From positions 62,001 through 126,000 of the forward strand of contig NZ_KB904124.1 in NCBI RefSeq assembly GCF_000379945.1: 64,000 bases of DNA, given 5' to 3'. The notes below the pieces were generated by a model. That model searched no databases. It had not been told where the DNA came from and saw only the letters and a list, made by a program, of their open reading frames with translations. Within the stretch, counting starts at the first letter, position 1; each line of letters starts with the position of its first letter. Shown piece after piece: positions 35,014 to 44,118 of the stretch. The position numbers and the translations under genes are program-made. The DNA comes from Porphyromonas macacae DSM 20710 = JCM 13914. Lineage in GTDB: Bacteria > Bacteroidota > Bacteroidia > Bacteroidales > Porphyromonadaceae.

Positions 35014-36141
35014 ATGATTAATCCTATAGATTTCACCAAAGAGTTGCAAAAATATGGTACAAATTTTTTCACAGGGGTACCAGATTCTTTACTCAAAAAC
35101 TTTTGTTCATGTATAATGTATTCGAATCTTGGAGTAGAAAATATTATTACGGCTAATGAAGGAGGAGCGATGGGGCTTGCTGCTGGTAAATATATGGCTT
35201 CAGGTAATATTCCTGTTGTTTATTTACAAAACTCAGGATTGGGCAATATCATTAACCCTCTATTGTCTCTTCATGATCCCGAAGTATATTCAATCCCTAC
35301 ACTTATCATGATTGGTTGGAGAGGAGAGCCTAATGTTAAAGATGAACCTCAACATATAAAACAGGGGAAAGTCACATTAGACATGTTAGATGCAATGAAT
35401 ATTAAATATTGTATCTTATCAGAGGTTTGGGGAGAAGCTGTAAAACAAATAGATGAAGCATACGAGTCTATGAAAAAAGATAGTAGCCCATATGCAATAG
35501 TTATACGTAAAAATACATTTACTGAATTTCCCAAAATAGAAGAAAAGGAAACGACTACAATTGCACGAGAAGAGGCAATAATAAAGATCGCAGAAGCTCT
35601 TTCTTCATCAGATATTGTGCTTTCTACTACAGGAATGATTTCTCGTGAATTATATGAAACAAGGGAAAAAATGCCCAATTTTGAAGGGGCGGATTTCCTA
35701 AATGTTGGCTCAATGGGACATGTTTCTCAAATTGCTTTAGGGATTGCTTTGGAAAAACCTAAGCGTCGTATAATATGTCTTGATGGTGATGGTGCAACTT
35801 TAATGCATTTAGGAGGATTAGCGATTATAGGAGACTTGCATCCGCATAATTATTTTCATATAATACTTAATAACTCAGCACATGACTCTGTTGGAGGACA
35901 ACCTACTGTTGCAGGAAATATAGACTTTAAAAGTTTAGCAATTTCTTTAGGTTATGAATACGTGCAAAGTATAAAAACATTAGATGAGTTGTTTCAAACC
36001 TTAAAAAAACTGTCTCAAATAAAAGGACCTGCACTTATCGAAATTAAAGTAAAAAAAGGATCACGAAAAGATTTAGGTCGCCCAAAAACATCTCCGATCA
36101 ATAACAAAGGACAATTTATAAATTTCTTAAATAAAGAATAA
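35014..36141 (+). CDS. aepY: Phosphonopyruvate decarboxylase
   Basis: 375 residues, ThDP-dependent. N-terminal pyrimidine-binding half includes GVPDSLLKNF and NEGGAMGLAAG (ThDP-contacting Glu); the C-terminal half has the ThDP/Mg motif DGDGATLMHLGG ... LNNSAHDSVGGQPT. Length and these segments match phosphonopyruvate decarboxylases (AepY, Fom2) rather than acetolactate synthase-type enzymes. It drives the unfavourable mutase equilibrium forward by making phosphonoacetaldehyde and CO2. Starts 6 bases after pepM; its stop overlaps the next start by one base. Confidence 0.95.
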   Translation: MINPIDFTKELQKYGTNFFTGVPDSLLKNFCSCIMYSNLGVENIITANEGGAMGLAAGKYMASGNIPVVYLQNSGLGNIINPLLSLHDPEVYSIPTLIMIGWRGEPNVKDEPQHIKQGKVTLDMLDAMNIKYCILSEVWGEAVKQIDEAYESMKKDSSPYAIVIRKNTFTEFPKIEEKETTTIAREEAIIKIAEALSSSDIVLSTTGMISRELYETREKMPNFEGADFLNVGSMGHVSQIALGIALEKPKRRIICLDGDGATLMHLGGLAIIGDLHPHNYFHIILNNSAHDSVGGQPTVAGNIDFKSLAISLGYEYVQSIKTLDELFQTLKKLSQIKGPALIEIKVKKGSRKDLGRPKTSPINNKGQFINFLNKE

Positions 36142-37256
36142 TGTTTTTTTTGAATGGAGCTCACAAATCCTTTTTAACAGAGCTTTTTAAACAGGAATCC
36201 ATAACAAAAGTTTTTATTGTGAGAGGAGGAAACTCATATATTTTAAGCGGAGCAAAAGATGACTTGGAAACAATTTTAAATTCATTAAAGATTGAATTTA
36301 CATATTTTCAGGAGTTTGATGTTAATCCCAAAATCAATGATTTAGAAAAAGGATTAAAACGATTTGAACAATATGCTCCGAATTGTATAATCGGAATTGG
36401 AGGAGGAAGTGTTTTAGATATGGCAAAACTAATCCGTTTTTTTAGTATATATAAAGGAGATTTTAAGACTAATATCTTTGAACGAAAGAATCTATCCAAA
36501 ACGCAATTAATTTGTATGCCAACAACATCAGGAACAGGTGCTGAAATGACTCACTTTTCTGTTCTTTACGAAAATGAAATGAAATACTCCGTCGAACATA
36601 GAGATATGAAACCAGACTTAGGGATAATCATTCCACAATTCACTTATAATAATAATGCCTATCTCACAGCATGCACTGGATTTGACGCTCTGGCACAAGC
36701 AATAGAAGCTTATTGGAATATTAACTCAACGACAGAATCCGATCAATTTGCTTTTGAAGCAATAAAACTTCTTTACACAAATCTTCCTTTAGCAGTAAAT
36801 TGTCCAACGAGCGATATACGAAATCAGATGGCAAAAGGGGCTCATCTTGCAGGTAAGGCTATTGATATAACAAAAACAACAGCACCACATGCTTATTCTT
36901 ATTACTTCACTTCTAAACATCGTATTCCTCATGGACATGCTGTGGCAATAACATTTCCATATTTTGCTGCTCTTAATATGGAACATTTTGAGCTTTTCAA
37001 AAATCAAACAAAACTAAGAGATTATCAAAATAAAATTGAAAAATTATGTTTATTTCTAAATATATCCTCCATAGATAAGAAATCTTTCTTTTCAAGATAT
37101 ATTAGTTCTATTGGATTGCAACCCATTTTTTCAAAAGAGATTGATGTCTTTGAGGCTTTATGTGCAGTCAACAAGGAGAGGTTGGGGAATAATCCGATGT
37201 TCATTCATGAACGTTCGTTAAAAAGTTATATAGAGGGCTTAAATCATTTACAATAA
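36141..37256 (+). CDS. Iron-type alcohol dehydrogenase, predicted phosphonoacetaldehyde reductase
   Basis: 371 residues, group III metal-dependent alcohol dehydrogenase. Features: GGGSVLDMAKLI nucleotide region, TTSGTGAEMTHFSVL, TGFDALAQAIEAYWN, and two downstream histidine sites PHAYSYYF and IPHGHAVAI. By position after aepY and before licD it probably reduces phosphonoacetaldehyde to 2-hydroxyethylphosphonate, as related reductases do in fosfomycin and phosphinothricin pathways. No 2-AEP transaminase is present, which supports the alcohol branch. The usual first metal His (DALTHAIE) is Gln here (DALAQAIE). Start overlaps the aepY stop (TAATG). Confidence 0.88.
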   Translation: MFFLNGAHKSFLTELFKQESITKVFIVRGGNSYILSGAKDDLETILNSLKIEFTYFQEFDVNPKINDLEKGLKRFEQYAPNCIIGIGGGSVLDMAKLIRFFSIYKGDFKTNIFERKNLSKTQLICMPTTSGTGAEMTHFSVLYENEMKYSVEHRDMKPDLGIIIPQFTYNNNAYLTACTGFDALAQAIEAYWNINSTTESDQFAFEAIKLLYTNLPLAVNCPTSDIRNQMAKGAHLAGKAIDITKTTAPHAYSYYFTSKHRIPHGHAVAITFPYFAALNMEHFELFKNQTKLRDYQNKIEKLCLFLNISSIDKKSFFSRYISSIGLQPIFSKEIDVFEALCAVNKERLGNNPMFIHERSLKSYIEGLNHLQ

Positions 37257-37276
37257 ATTAATATTGAGGTCAAAAG

Positions 37277-38068
37277 ATGAAAGAACTATCTTTAGATGAA
37301 ATCAAGACTATAGCATTGAATATAACAGAAACTATTCATAACTTTTGCATTGAAAAAGGAGTAATATATTCTGTAGCGTATGGGACGATGTTAGGAGCAA
37401 TCAGGCATAAGGGGTATATTCCTTGGGATGATGATATTGATTTAGTTATGCCTCGTAGAGATTATGATATTTTCATTCGAACATTTAATGAATACAATAC
37501 ACGGTATAAGGTCCTTTCCTTTGAAGAAGACAAAAAATATCCTTATGTTTTTGCTAAAGTTATTGATACAGAAACATTATTAGAAGAAGATGTTCAAGAT
37601 TGTTACACATTAGGTGTTTTTGTCGATATTTTCCCTTTGGATAAATATCCTAATAAAGCTCATCGAATCTGGTTCCAATCATTAATTCTTCTTCAGAGAG
37701 TAATTAGCGGAAAGGTTGCAAAATTTACCCCTACAAAACAATCTTTCTTAAGAAATCTTATTCATTTAGGAGTTAAAACAATTCCTGTAAAGAGAATTGT
37801 TTTACAAAATTTATTTATAAAATTAATTAAACGCTTTAATAAGAGAGAAGAACTTCCTTATAGAGACTTAAGTCAACCCAGATTTAAGTGCGTATATCCC
37901 AAGGATAGTTTTAATAATGTCGAATTGGTCCCTTTCGAAAACTTCCATTTCCTTATACTATCTAATTCTGATGAGATACTGACAAAAATATACGGAGATT
38001 ACAATAAACTCCCTCCTAAAGAGAAACGTATTTCACACCACTCTTTTAGAGCTTATTCTAGAACATGA
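37277..38068 (+). CDS. LicD-family phosphotransferase
   Basis: 263 residues. The LicD signature is complete: YGTMLGAIRHKGYIPWDDDI (about 35-54) followed by DLVMPRRDYD and GVFVDIFPLDKYP. In other bacteria LicD proteins transfer phosphocholine or similar phospho-groups from CDP-activated donors to glycans. Next to a HEP-forming, CMP-activating pathway, the simplest reading is transfer of 2-hydroxyethylphosphonate from CMP-HEP to a sugar of the repeat unit; this is inference. The cassette's flippase gene overlaps it by four bases (ATGA). Confidence 0.93.
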   Translation: MKELSLDEIKTIALNITETIHNFCIEKGVIYSVAYGTMLGAIRHKGYIPWDDDIDLVMPRRDYDIFIRTFNEYNTRYKVLSFEEDKKYPYVFAKVIDTETLLEEDVQDCYTLGVFVDIFPLDKYPNKAHRIWFQSLILLQRVISGKVAKFTPTKQSFLRNLIHLGVKTIPVKRIVLQNLFIKLIKRFNKREELPYRDLSQPRFKCVYPKDSFNNVELVPFENFHFLILSNSDEILTKIYGDYNKLPPKEKRISHHSFRAYSRT

Positions 38069-39339
38069 TAACATCAACAGTTGAAAAGTTGGTAAGCACA
38101 ACTAAACACATATTAAAGCAGAATAAAATTCTACTTTCTAATATGTCGTATTTAGCTGTTTTTCAGATTTTAATTTTAATATTACCACTAATATCCTACC
38201 CATATTTGGTTCGTATGGTGGGTTCGTACAACTATGGAATGGTGGTATACGCACAAGCTTTCTCTGCATTCTTTATTATCATTATTAATTTCGGACTAAA
38301 CATATATGCAGCAAAGGATATCTCAATTAATAGAAATTTTCCTCAAAAATTAGATGAGATAGTTACAAAAGTTTACATAATAAAAGGTGGATTATTTATT
38401 CTCATAGGCACTATATATATAACTTGTATTTTTCTTTTTAAACTTTGGGAAGAAAATCGATTGTTATATATCATATCTTATGGTTATTGTCTTTCAGAGT
38501 GGTTTTTGCCAATATGGTATTTTCAAGGAATTGAAAAGATGAAATACATGACAATAATAGATTCGATTTCTAAAATACTTTTCACTTTATTGATTTTCAT
38601 ATTTATACATAAGCCAACTCAATATCTCTTTATACCTCTGTTGCAAATCGCAGGCTCTATGGTTGGTGCTATTATTGCATTCTATCTTCTTTTCAAAATT
38701 GAAAAAAGATCGATAAAAAGGCTTAGATATTCTCATATACTTGAATATATGAGAATATCATTCCCCTTTTTTTTATCACGAATATCAGTCGTTGCAATTG
38801 CTCAATTAACTACAATTTTTATCGGTAAATTTTTGGGATATATAGAAGTCGCGTGGTATGATCTCGCAAAAAAGATTTGGAGTTTATTCATGCTTCCGGC
38901 CAATATCATAAACACTGCCATCTATCCTAGGATAGCCTATACAAAAAGTATTAAACTGGTTCGTAATATTTTTTATTTACAGCTGTCTTTATCAATAATA
39001 CTTTATATCATATTATTATTATCCTCTAATTTACTTGTCACGATTTTAGGAGGAGTAGATATGATCCCTGCCATTTCTACTGTTAGATTTTATGGTGTAA
39101 TGATAATCATTTGCTATATGACCTATTTTTTAGGAACACCTGTAATGGTTCCTTTCGGATTGGAAAAACAATTTAATAAAAGCGTTATCCTATCATTGGG
39201 ATTATATATACTACTACTTTCTATTATTTGGATAGCAAACACAATTTCATTAAGTATTTTTATCACGATAGTAATATTTTCTGAGATTTGTATTTTTATT
39301 TATCGGTTTTCTTTTTGTAGAAAGAAAAAGTTGGTTTAG
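38065..39339 (+). CDS. wzx: Wzx-type oligosaccharide flippase
   Basis: 424 residues with about twelve to fourteen transmembrane segments of the MOP/polysaccharide_synt fold. Features include NMSYLAVFQILILILPLISYP, YLVRMVGSYNYGMVVYAQAF (typical Wzx start) and SYGYCLSEWFLPIWYFQGIEKM (Wzx-conserved WFxPIWYFQGxE). It would move lipid-linked repeat units across the inner membrane. Translationally coupled to licD. Very AT-rich coding sequence. Exact substrate unknown. Confidence 0.92.
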   Translation: MITSTVEKLVSTTKHILKQNKILLSNMSYLAVFQILILILPLISYPYLVRMVGSYNYGMVVYAQAFSAFFIIIINFGLNIYAAKDISINRNFPQKLDEIVTKVYIIKGGLFILIGTIYITCIFLFKLWEENRLLYIISYGYCLSEWFLPIWYFQGIEKMKYMTIIDSISKILFTLLIFIFIHKPTQYLFIPLLQIAGSMVGAIIAFYLLFKIEKRSIKRLRYSHILEYMRISFPFFLSRISVVAIAQLTTIFIGKFLGYIEVAWYDLAKKIWSLFMLPANIINTAIYPRIAYTKSIKLVRNIFYLQLSLSIILYIILLLSSNLLVTILGGVDMIPAISTVRFYGVMIIICYMTYFLGTPVMVPFGLEKQFNKSVILSLGLYILLLSIIWIANTISLSIFITIVIFSEICIFIYRFSFCRKKKLV

Positions 39340-39375
39340 TTTTAGAAAGAAAAAACATCAAAATTTCAACATAAA

Positions 39376-40377
39376 ATGGATTTAAAGATATCTCTTGTTT
39401 TGCCGATATATAATGTCGAAAAATATTTATCTCGATGCATTGAATCAACTCTTAATCAAGATCTATCCAAAGAATTATATGAAATTATTTTGGTAAATGA
39501 TGGCTCAAAAGATCATTCTTTAAACATTTGCAAACACTACGAACAAATTGCCCCTAATGTAATTCTCATTGATAAAGAAAATGGAGGATTAAGTTCTGCA
39601 AGAAACGCCGGATTAGAAAAGGCAAAAGGAACTTATATCTGGTTTATTGACTCAGATGATGAAATAGAGAAGAACTGCCTGAGCGCTCTTATGCAAGAAA
39701 TAGAGAAAAAAGACTTAGACTATCTGGAATTCCCATATAAAAATATCTATTCAAATCATACCTATACCAAGTCTTCTTTAAAGGCAAAACCTAACGATGT
39801 TTGCTCTGGAATTGAATTAATATCCAAATATCTAATTGGTATTCCTGCATGGAGTGGTATTTCAAAGAGGTCTATTTGGATAGATAACAACATTCGTTTT
39901 CTTGAAGGAATTTATGCGGAAGATCTCCAATGTACAATACGACTAATGAAGCATATAAAAAAATATGCTTTTTTCAATCAAAATATTTATCCTTACCTCT
40001 ATGGAATTAGAGATGGTAGCATCTCACGAAATAATAATAATGATCATATCCGTAAATACCTGCTTTCTTATTTCAAAATATTAGAATCTTGGCAAGAATC
40101 TTTTAATTTGGATAGCAAGAATAAAAGTGATTATGACTATTGGGTTAATCGAAAGTATTTGAACTATCTCAAATGTTGTATGCTAAGTTGTCTTTTTCGC
40201 TCTTCATTACCTGCTGAAGAAAGAAAACATTATTTTGAAAGATTTAAAAAAGAGAATATTTTTTTAGATAATTTAAGAGGCAGAATAATTGGTGAAAATT
40301 TCTCATCAAAGATCTTCTATAGGACAATCGCACTTTCTCCTACATTATATAAATATGCATTGCTTCACTCTTTATGA
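39376..40377 (+). CDS. Family 2 glycosyltransferase of the polysaccharide locus (first)
   Basis: 333 residues. GT-A features: SLVLPIYNVEKYLSRCIESTL, IILVNDGSKDHSLNIC, DKENGGLSSARNAGLEKAKG, IWFIDSDDEI (DxD). The C-terminal 130 residues are a helical region with many aromatic residues. It adds a sugar to the growing repeat unit; donor and linkage unknown. Its stop overlaps the next start (ATGA). Confidence 0.93.
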   Translation: MDLKISLVLPIYNVEKYLSRCIESTLNQDLSKELYEIILVNDGSKDHSLNICKHYEQIAPNVILIDKENGGLSSARNAGLEKAKGTYIWFIDSDDEIEKNCLSALMQEIEKKDLDYLEFPYKNIYSNHTYTKSSLKAKPNDVCSGIELISKYLIGIPAWSGISKRSIWIDNNIRFLEGIYAEDLQCTIRLMKHIKKYAFFNQNIYPYLYGIRDGSISRNNNNDHIRKYLLSYFKILESWQESFNLDSKNKSDYDYWVNRKYLNYLKCCMLSCLFRSSLPAEERKHYFERFKKENIFLDNLRGRIIGENFSSKIFYRTIALSPTLYKYALLHSL

Positions 40378-41624
40378 AACATATTTCTTTTTATCTCTCA
40401 TTTCTTTTCTTTTTTATACTGTTTTTTAGTATAAAACTTTCTTTTATTTCTTTCCATCCATTTATCCTTTTTGCGGCCTTAAGTTTTATCTATATACTCA
40501 AAAAGAATACGCAACAACACTTTTTTTTCTTTAAACATTTGTTGGTTTATATTCTTTCAATTTATACTTTAACAATACCTTCAATGTTATTAAATGGAGG
40601 TGATATATATTATATATACGAAGCTTTGGCTGTTCCTGTTATTTGTTTTTTTGCAACTTTTTTTGTCTTTTGTTTTTCCTATCCTTCTTTTTTTAAAGTA
40701 GAAAATCTTCTTCCCAAATTAATTACATGGAGTCTTACCTTGCAATCATGTATAACATTATTAATGTACCAAAACAAAAAAATATCTGATTTTTTTTACA
40801 CATTAATCTCACATTCAGAATTACAAGAAAAGAAATTAGAAGGAGTGATTGAATCGTCTAGTAGATTTATAGGGTTTGGGATAGAGTTTTTTGGAGCTGC
40901 TATTGTTTACAGCTTTGGATTAATGTTTATTGCTTGGTTGTATTGTCACTACAAGCGATCTTTATATCTATTATTTTTCTTTTTTAATTCTTTTATAGGT
41001 TTATTCCTTGCCAGAACCTCTATTGTTGGTGTAATTTTGGGATGTATATATATATATATATCAAAACTAAGAAAAAGTAAAAGTTCTTTGACAATAAAAT
41101 ACTCTCTATTATTTCTAATTATCATTATCTCATCCATATATATTTTTAAAAACGATATTTCCTATTTTATTTTAAAACAGGACCCTAATAGTCCAACGGC
41201 TTGGGTTTTAGAGCCTATTAAAAATTTTATTGAAACAGGAGAAACGTCATCAAAATCTACAGATGTTTTACTTGAGATGTGGAAAAAAACACCTGATAAT
41301 ATTCAAACATGGCTTTGGGGAGATGGATACTTTCGTAAACACTCTATAAAAGGAGGGTTTTCTGGATATTATAAAGATATTGATGTTGGTTATTTGAGAA
41401 TAATATATTCAACAGGTATATTTGGTTTGTTAGCTTTTCTAATTATTCAATACCGTATGCTTAATTATGCAATAAAAGATACTTCTATAGCAAATATGAA
41501 ATTGTATTTTTATATTATGTTTCTCCTACTATTGACAAAAGGTTTTTTTTCTTTTACTTCACAAATATTCCTCATTTATTTCTTTCAAAAAAACACAAAA
41601 ATATGTCTGAAAAAATTATATTAG
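40374..41624 (+). CDS. wzy: Wzy-like polysaccharide polymerase
   Basis: 416 residues with about ten to twelve hydrophobic segments (one at the N-terminus KHISFYLSFLFFFILFFSIK) and a longer extramembrane loop around residues 255-330 (TAWVLEPIKNFIETGE ... LWGDGYFRKHSIKGG). Wzy proteins diverge strongly, so the call rests on topology, a long periplasmic loop, and position between glycosyltransferases and a Wzx. It would polymerise repeat units in the periplasm. One 60-base line (40381-40440) has 10 G/C by count, the low extreme of the window. Overlaps the next gene by 22 bases. Confidence 0.75.
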   Translation: MKHISFYLSFLFFFILFFSIKLSFISFHPFILFAALSFIYILKKNTQQHFFFFKHLLVYILSIYTLTIPSMLLNGGDIYYIYEALAVPVICFFATFFVFCFSYPSFFKVENLLPKLITWSLTLQSCITLLMYQNKKISDFFYTLISHSELQEKKLEGVIESSSRFIGFGIEFFGAAIVYSFGLMFIAWLYCHYKRSLYLLFFFFNSFIGLFLARTSIVGVILGCIYIYISKLRKSKSSLTIKYSLLFLIIIISSIYIFKNDISYFILKQDPNSPTAWVLEPIKNFIETGETSSKSTDVLLEMWKKTPDNIQTWLWGDGYFRKHSIKGGFSGYYKDIDVGYLRIIYSTGIFGLLAFLIIQYRMLNYAIKDTSIANMKLYFYIMFLLLLTKGFFSFTSQIFLIYFFQKNTKICLKKLY

Positions 41625-42706
41625 CTTTTGTTCGTCAACCAGCGGGAGGAACAGCCTCTTATATCAATAACTATATCTTGAATGCAAGAGAGCAAAAAAA
41701 TATACATTACAAGGTTATATACTTTCAAACAGAATCAAACACGTATTTTCAAGAGAGTTCCCCCCTTGGAATTGATATTGAAATTTTGCCGAAAATTTCA
41801 AAATACAATCTCATAAAAAAAATTCTTTGCATCTATAAATTTTTTAAAAAAAACAAAGATATCTTTGTTATAGAAGTTCATAATGCTAATGTTGGCTTTA
41901 TTTTTCTTCTACCCGCTTGGTTAAAAGGGATAAAAAGAAGGATTGTAATGCTACATAGTTCACGTTATTCTGAATATCGGCATAGGGTTCTAATAAATAA
42001 AGTCTTAACAAAAATCACTCTTTTATTTTCAACATCACTTATTGCATGCAGTAAACTTGCGGGAGATAAAATATATGGAAAAAAGAAATTTGAAATTTTT
42101 AAGGGAGGAGCTTCTTCAGAAAACTATAGATTCAATATAAGTGATAGAATAAATATCCGTGAAAAATTTAATATTCCATCGGATTCAACAGTTATTTGTC
42201 ATATAGGTAGATTATCTCCCGTGAAAAATCATTTCTTTATTCTTGAGGTTTTCGAACTGTTCATAAAAAAACAGCCTCAAGCCAGATTAATTTTAATTGG
42301 AGATGGCCCTCTTAAGGAAGAAATAAAATCTTATATAGCAAAAAAAGCTCTTTCTGAATTTATAATAATGATTGAACATACATCCAAGCCTTATCTTTAC
42401 TTGTCTGCTTCCGATATTTTCATTCTTCCTTCTCTTTTTGAAGGTTTACCAATATCAGCCATAGAAGCCCAACTATCGGGGCTACAATGTATCATTTCCG
42501 ATAAAGTATCTGAAGAAATAAAATTCAATGAAAATATATCATTTTTGAAAATAGAGGATAATAAGCTTGAATGGGTCGAAAAAATTACTGAATATTCAAA
42601 AATAGAAAATGATAGAACTTTTGATTTGAAAAACTTTAATGACAAAGGCTTAAACATAAAGGAAGAAGCACTCAAACGAATAAGTTATTATTTATCCTTA
42701 AAATAA
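41603..42706 (+). CDS. Family 4 glycosyltransferase (GT-B fold)
   Basis: 367 residues. The C-terminal half has HIGRLSPVKNHFFILEVFE, ARLILIGDGPLKEE and the catalytic EX7E-type motif FEGLPISAIEAQLSG with IISDKVSEEI. It transfers an activated hexose or similar sugar to the repeat unit. It overlaps the polymerase gene by 22 bases and precedes the second GT2. Acceptor unknown. Confidence 0.94.
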   Translation: MSEKIILAFVRQPAGGTASYINNYILNAREQKNIHYKVIYFQTESNTYFQESSPLGIDIEILPKISKYNLIKKILCIYKFFKKNKDIFVIEVHNANVGFIFLLPAWLKGIKRRIVMLHSSRYSEYRHRVLINKVLTKITLLFSTSLIACSKLAGDKIYGKKKFEIFKGGASSENYRFNISDRINIREKFNIPSDSTVICHIGRLSPVKNHFFILEVFELFIKKQPQARLILIGDGPLKEEIKSYIAKKALSEFIIMIEHTSKPYLYLSASDIFILPSLFEGLPISAIEAQLSGLQCIISDKVSEEIKFNENISFLKIEDNKLEWVEKITEYSKIENDRTFDLKNFNDKGLNIKEEALKRISYYLSLK

Positions 42707-42710
42707 AACT

Positions 42711-43529
42711 ATGACAAATATGAGTAAACTTGCTGTGATAATGTCAATTTATAAAAGCGATACCTTGTACGCCACTAAACAATCAATACAGAGTATCCTA
42801 GAACAGACATTCTCTGACTTTGATTTTTTTATAATGTATGATGGACCAATAGCCGATGATATAGACTCTTTTTTATCTAAACTCAATGATCATAGATTAA
42901 AGATTTATAAACGTAATCAAAATAAAGGTTTAGCATTCTCTCTCAACGAACTTTTATCAATTATTTTGAATAACGGTTATGAATTCATCGCTCGTATGGA
43001 TGCAGATGATTATAGTTTACCGACAAGATTTGAAGAACAGATTCTTTTTTTACAAAACAACATAGAAATTGATGTTTGTGGTTCATACATCAAAGAAATG
43101 AAAGATCTTAACCAACTTTTAAATATAGTAAAATACCCCATGAATCACATTAAGTGCTTAAAATATATAGGATATAGAAATCCTCTGGCGCATCCAGTTG
43201 TTATGTTTAGATCTTCTTTTTTCAATAAAGCCGGGATGTATCCTACGGATACATTACGAGATGAAGATACGGGATTGTGGCTTAATGGTTTTTTGGCTGG
43301 TTGTAAATTTGCGAACCTGCCTAAAGTGCTATTGTATATGAGAATATCTGAAGATTTTTTTGAAAGACGAATCGGAAAAGAGAAAAGTCTTGCTGACTAT
43401 GAAAAGAGAAAAGAAGTTATCAAAAAACTACATTTACCTAGAAAGTTCTTTTTGATTAATTATTTTAGATACCTTTTGTTTAGGTATTCCTCGTCGCGTA
43501 TCCTTCACTTTACATATAAATTACGATGA
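42711..43529 (+). CDS. Family 2 glycosyltransferase of the polysaccharide locus (second)
   Basis: 272 residues from ATG 42711 (42720 also possible). Starts LAVIMSIYKSDTLYATKQSIQSILEQTFSDFDFF, with YKRNQNKGLAFSLNELL, ARMDADDYSLPTRFEEQI (DxD) and NPLAHPVVMFRSSFF, the AmsE-like GT2 subgroup common in capsule loci. Adds one sugar of the repeat unit. Its stop overlaps the start of the phosphoglycosyl transferase (ATGA). Confidence 0.93.
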   Translation: MTNMSKLAVIMSIYKSDTLYATKQSIQSILEQTFSDFDFFIMYDGPIADDIDSFLSKLNDHRLKIYKRNQNKGLAFSLNELLSIILNNGYEFIARMDADDYSLPTRFEEQILFLQNNIEIDVCGSYIKEMKDLNQLLNIVKYPMNHIKCLKYIGYRNPLAHPVVMFRSSFFNKAGMYPTDTLRDEDTGLWLNGFLAGCKFANLPKVLLYMRISEDFFERRIGKEKSLADYEKRKEVIKKLHLPRKFFLINYFRYLLFRYSSSRILHFTYKLR

Positions 43530-44110
43530 TTTTTAAATGGTTGTTTGACAGAATTATGGCTTTCATCGGTTTATTATTGATTTGGCCGTTATTGCTAATT
43601 ATTGCAATAATGATTAAAATAAAAATGCCCGAAGGGCCGGTTCTTTTTAAACAAAAACGCGTAGGGCAATACGGAAAATTATTTACAATGGTTAAGTTTC
43701 GTTCTATGAAAATTTCACATTGGGGCTCATCGATCTCTGTGGCGGGAGAGAGAAGAATCACACCGTTAGGAGCTAAATTGCGGAAGTATAAATTAGATGA
43801 ACTCCCCGAGCTTTGGAATGTACTAAAAGGAGAAATGAGTTTTGTAGGGCCAAGACCCGATGTACCTGGATATGCTGATCGACTGCAAGGTCAAGACCGG
43901 GATATATTGAAATTAAAACCCGGTATTACCGGCCCCGCAAGTATAAAGTATAAAAATGAAGAAGAGCTTTTATCAAAACAAGAGGATCCTGTCAAATACA
44001 ATGATGAGGTTATTTTTCCAGATAAGGTTCGGATTAACTTAGATTATTTGTATAATTGGTCTTTTAGAAAAGATATAGTATATATATATCAAACGATTTT
44101 TGATAAATAA
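43526..44110 (+). CDS. Small initiating sugar-1-phosphate transferase (PglC-like)
   Basis: 194 residues, the monotopic phosphoglycosyl transferase type: one reentrant membrane helix at 8-30 (MAFIGLLLIWPLLLIIAIMIK), then GPVLFKQKRVGQYGKLFTMVKFRSMK, and the catalytic Asp-Glu pair in KLDELPELWNVLKGEMSFVGPRPDVP. It starts repeat-unit assembly by linking a sugar-1-phosphate to undecaprenyl phosphate. Being the small PglC-like form, with a DegT aminotransferase gene next, the first sugar may be an amino-deoxysugar; this is inference. Last gene of the AT-rich cassette. Confidence 0.94.
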   Translation: MIFKWLFDRIMAFIGLLLIWPLLLIIAIMIKIKMPEGPVLFKQKRVGQYGKLFTMVKFRSMKISHWGSSISVAGERRITPLGAKLRKYKLDELPELWNVLKGEMSFVGPRPDVPGYADRLQGQDRDILKLKPGITGPASIKYKNEEELLSKQEDPVKYNDEVIFPDKVRINLDYLYNWSFRKDIVYIYQTIFDK

Positions 44111-44118
44111 TAAAAGAT

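Noticed and set aside
33701-36141. Fosfomycin-like antibiotic cluster.
   Set aside because: No Fom3 methyltransferase or Fom4 epoxidase; neighbours are flippase, polymerase and glycosyltransferases.
33701-37256. Reading the phosphonate genes as a 2-aminoethylphosphonate pathway.
   Set aside because: No PLP transaminase of the AepZ type follows aepY; an alcohol dehydrogenase takes its place. The DegT enzyme at 44119 matches sugar aminotransferases instead.
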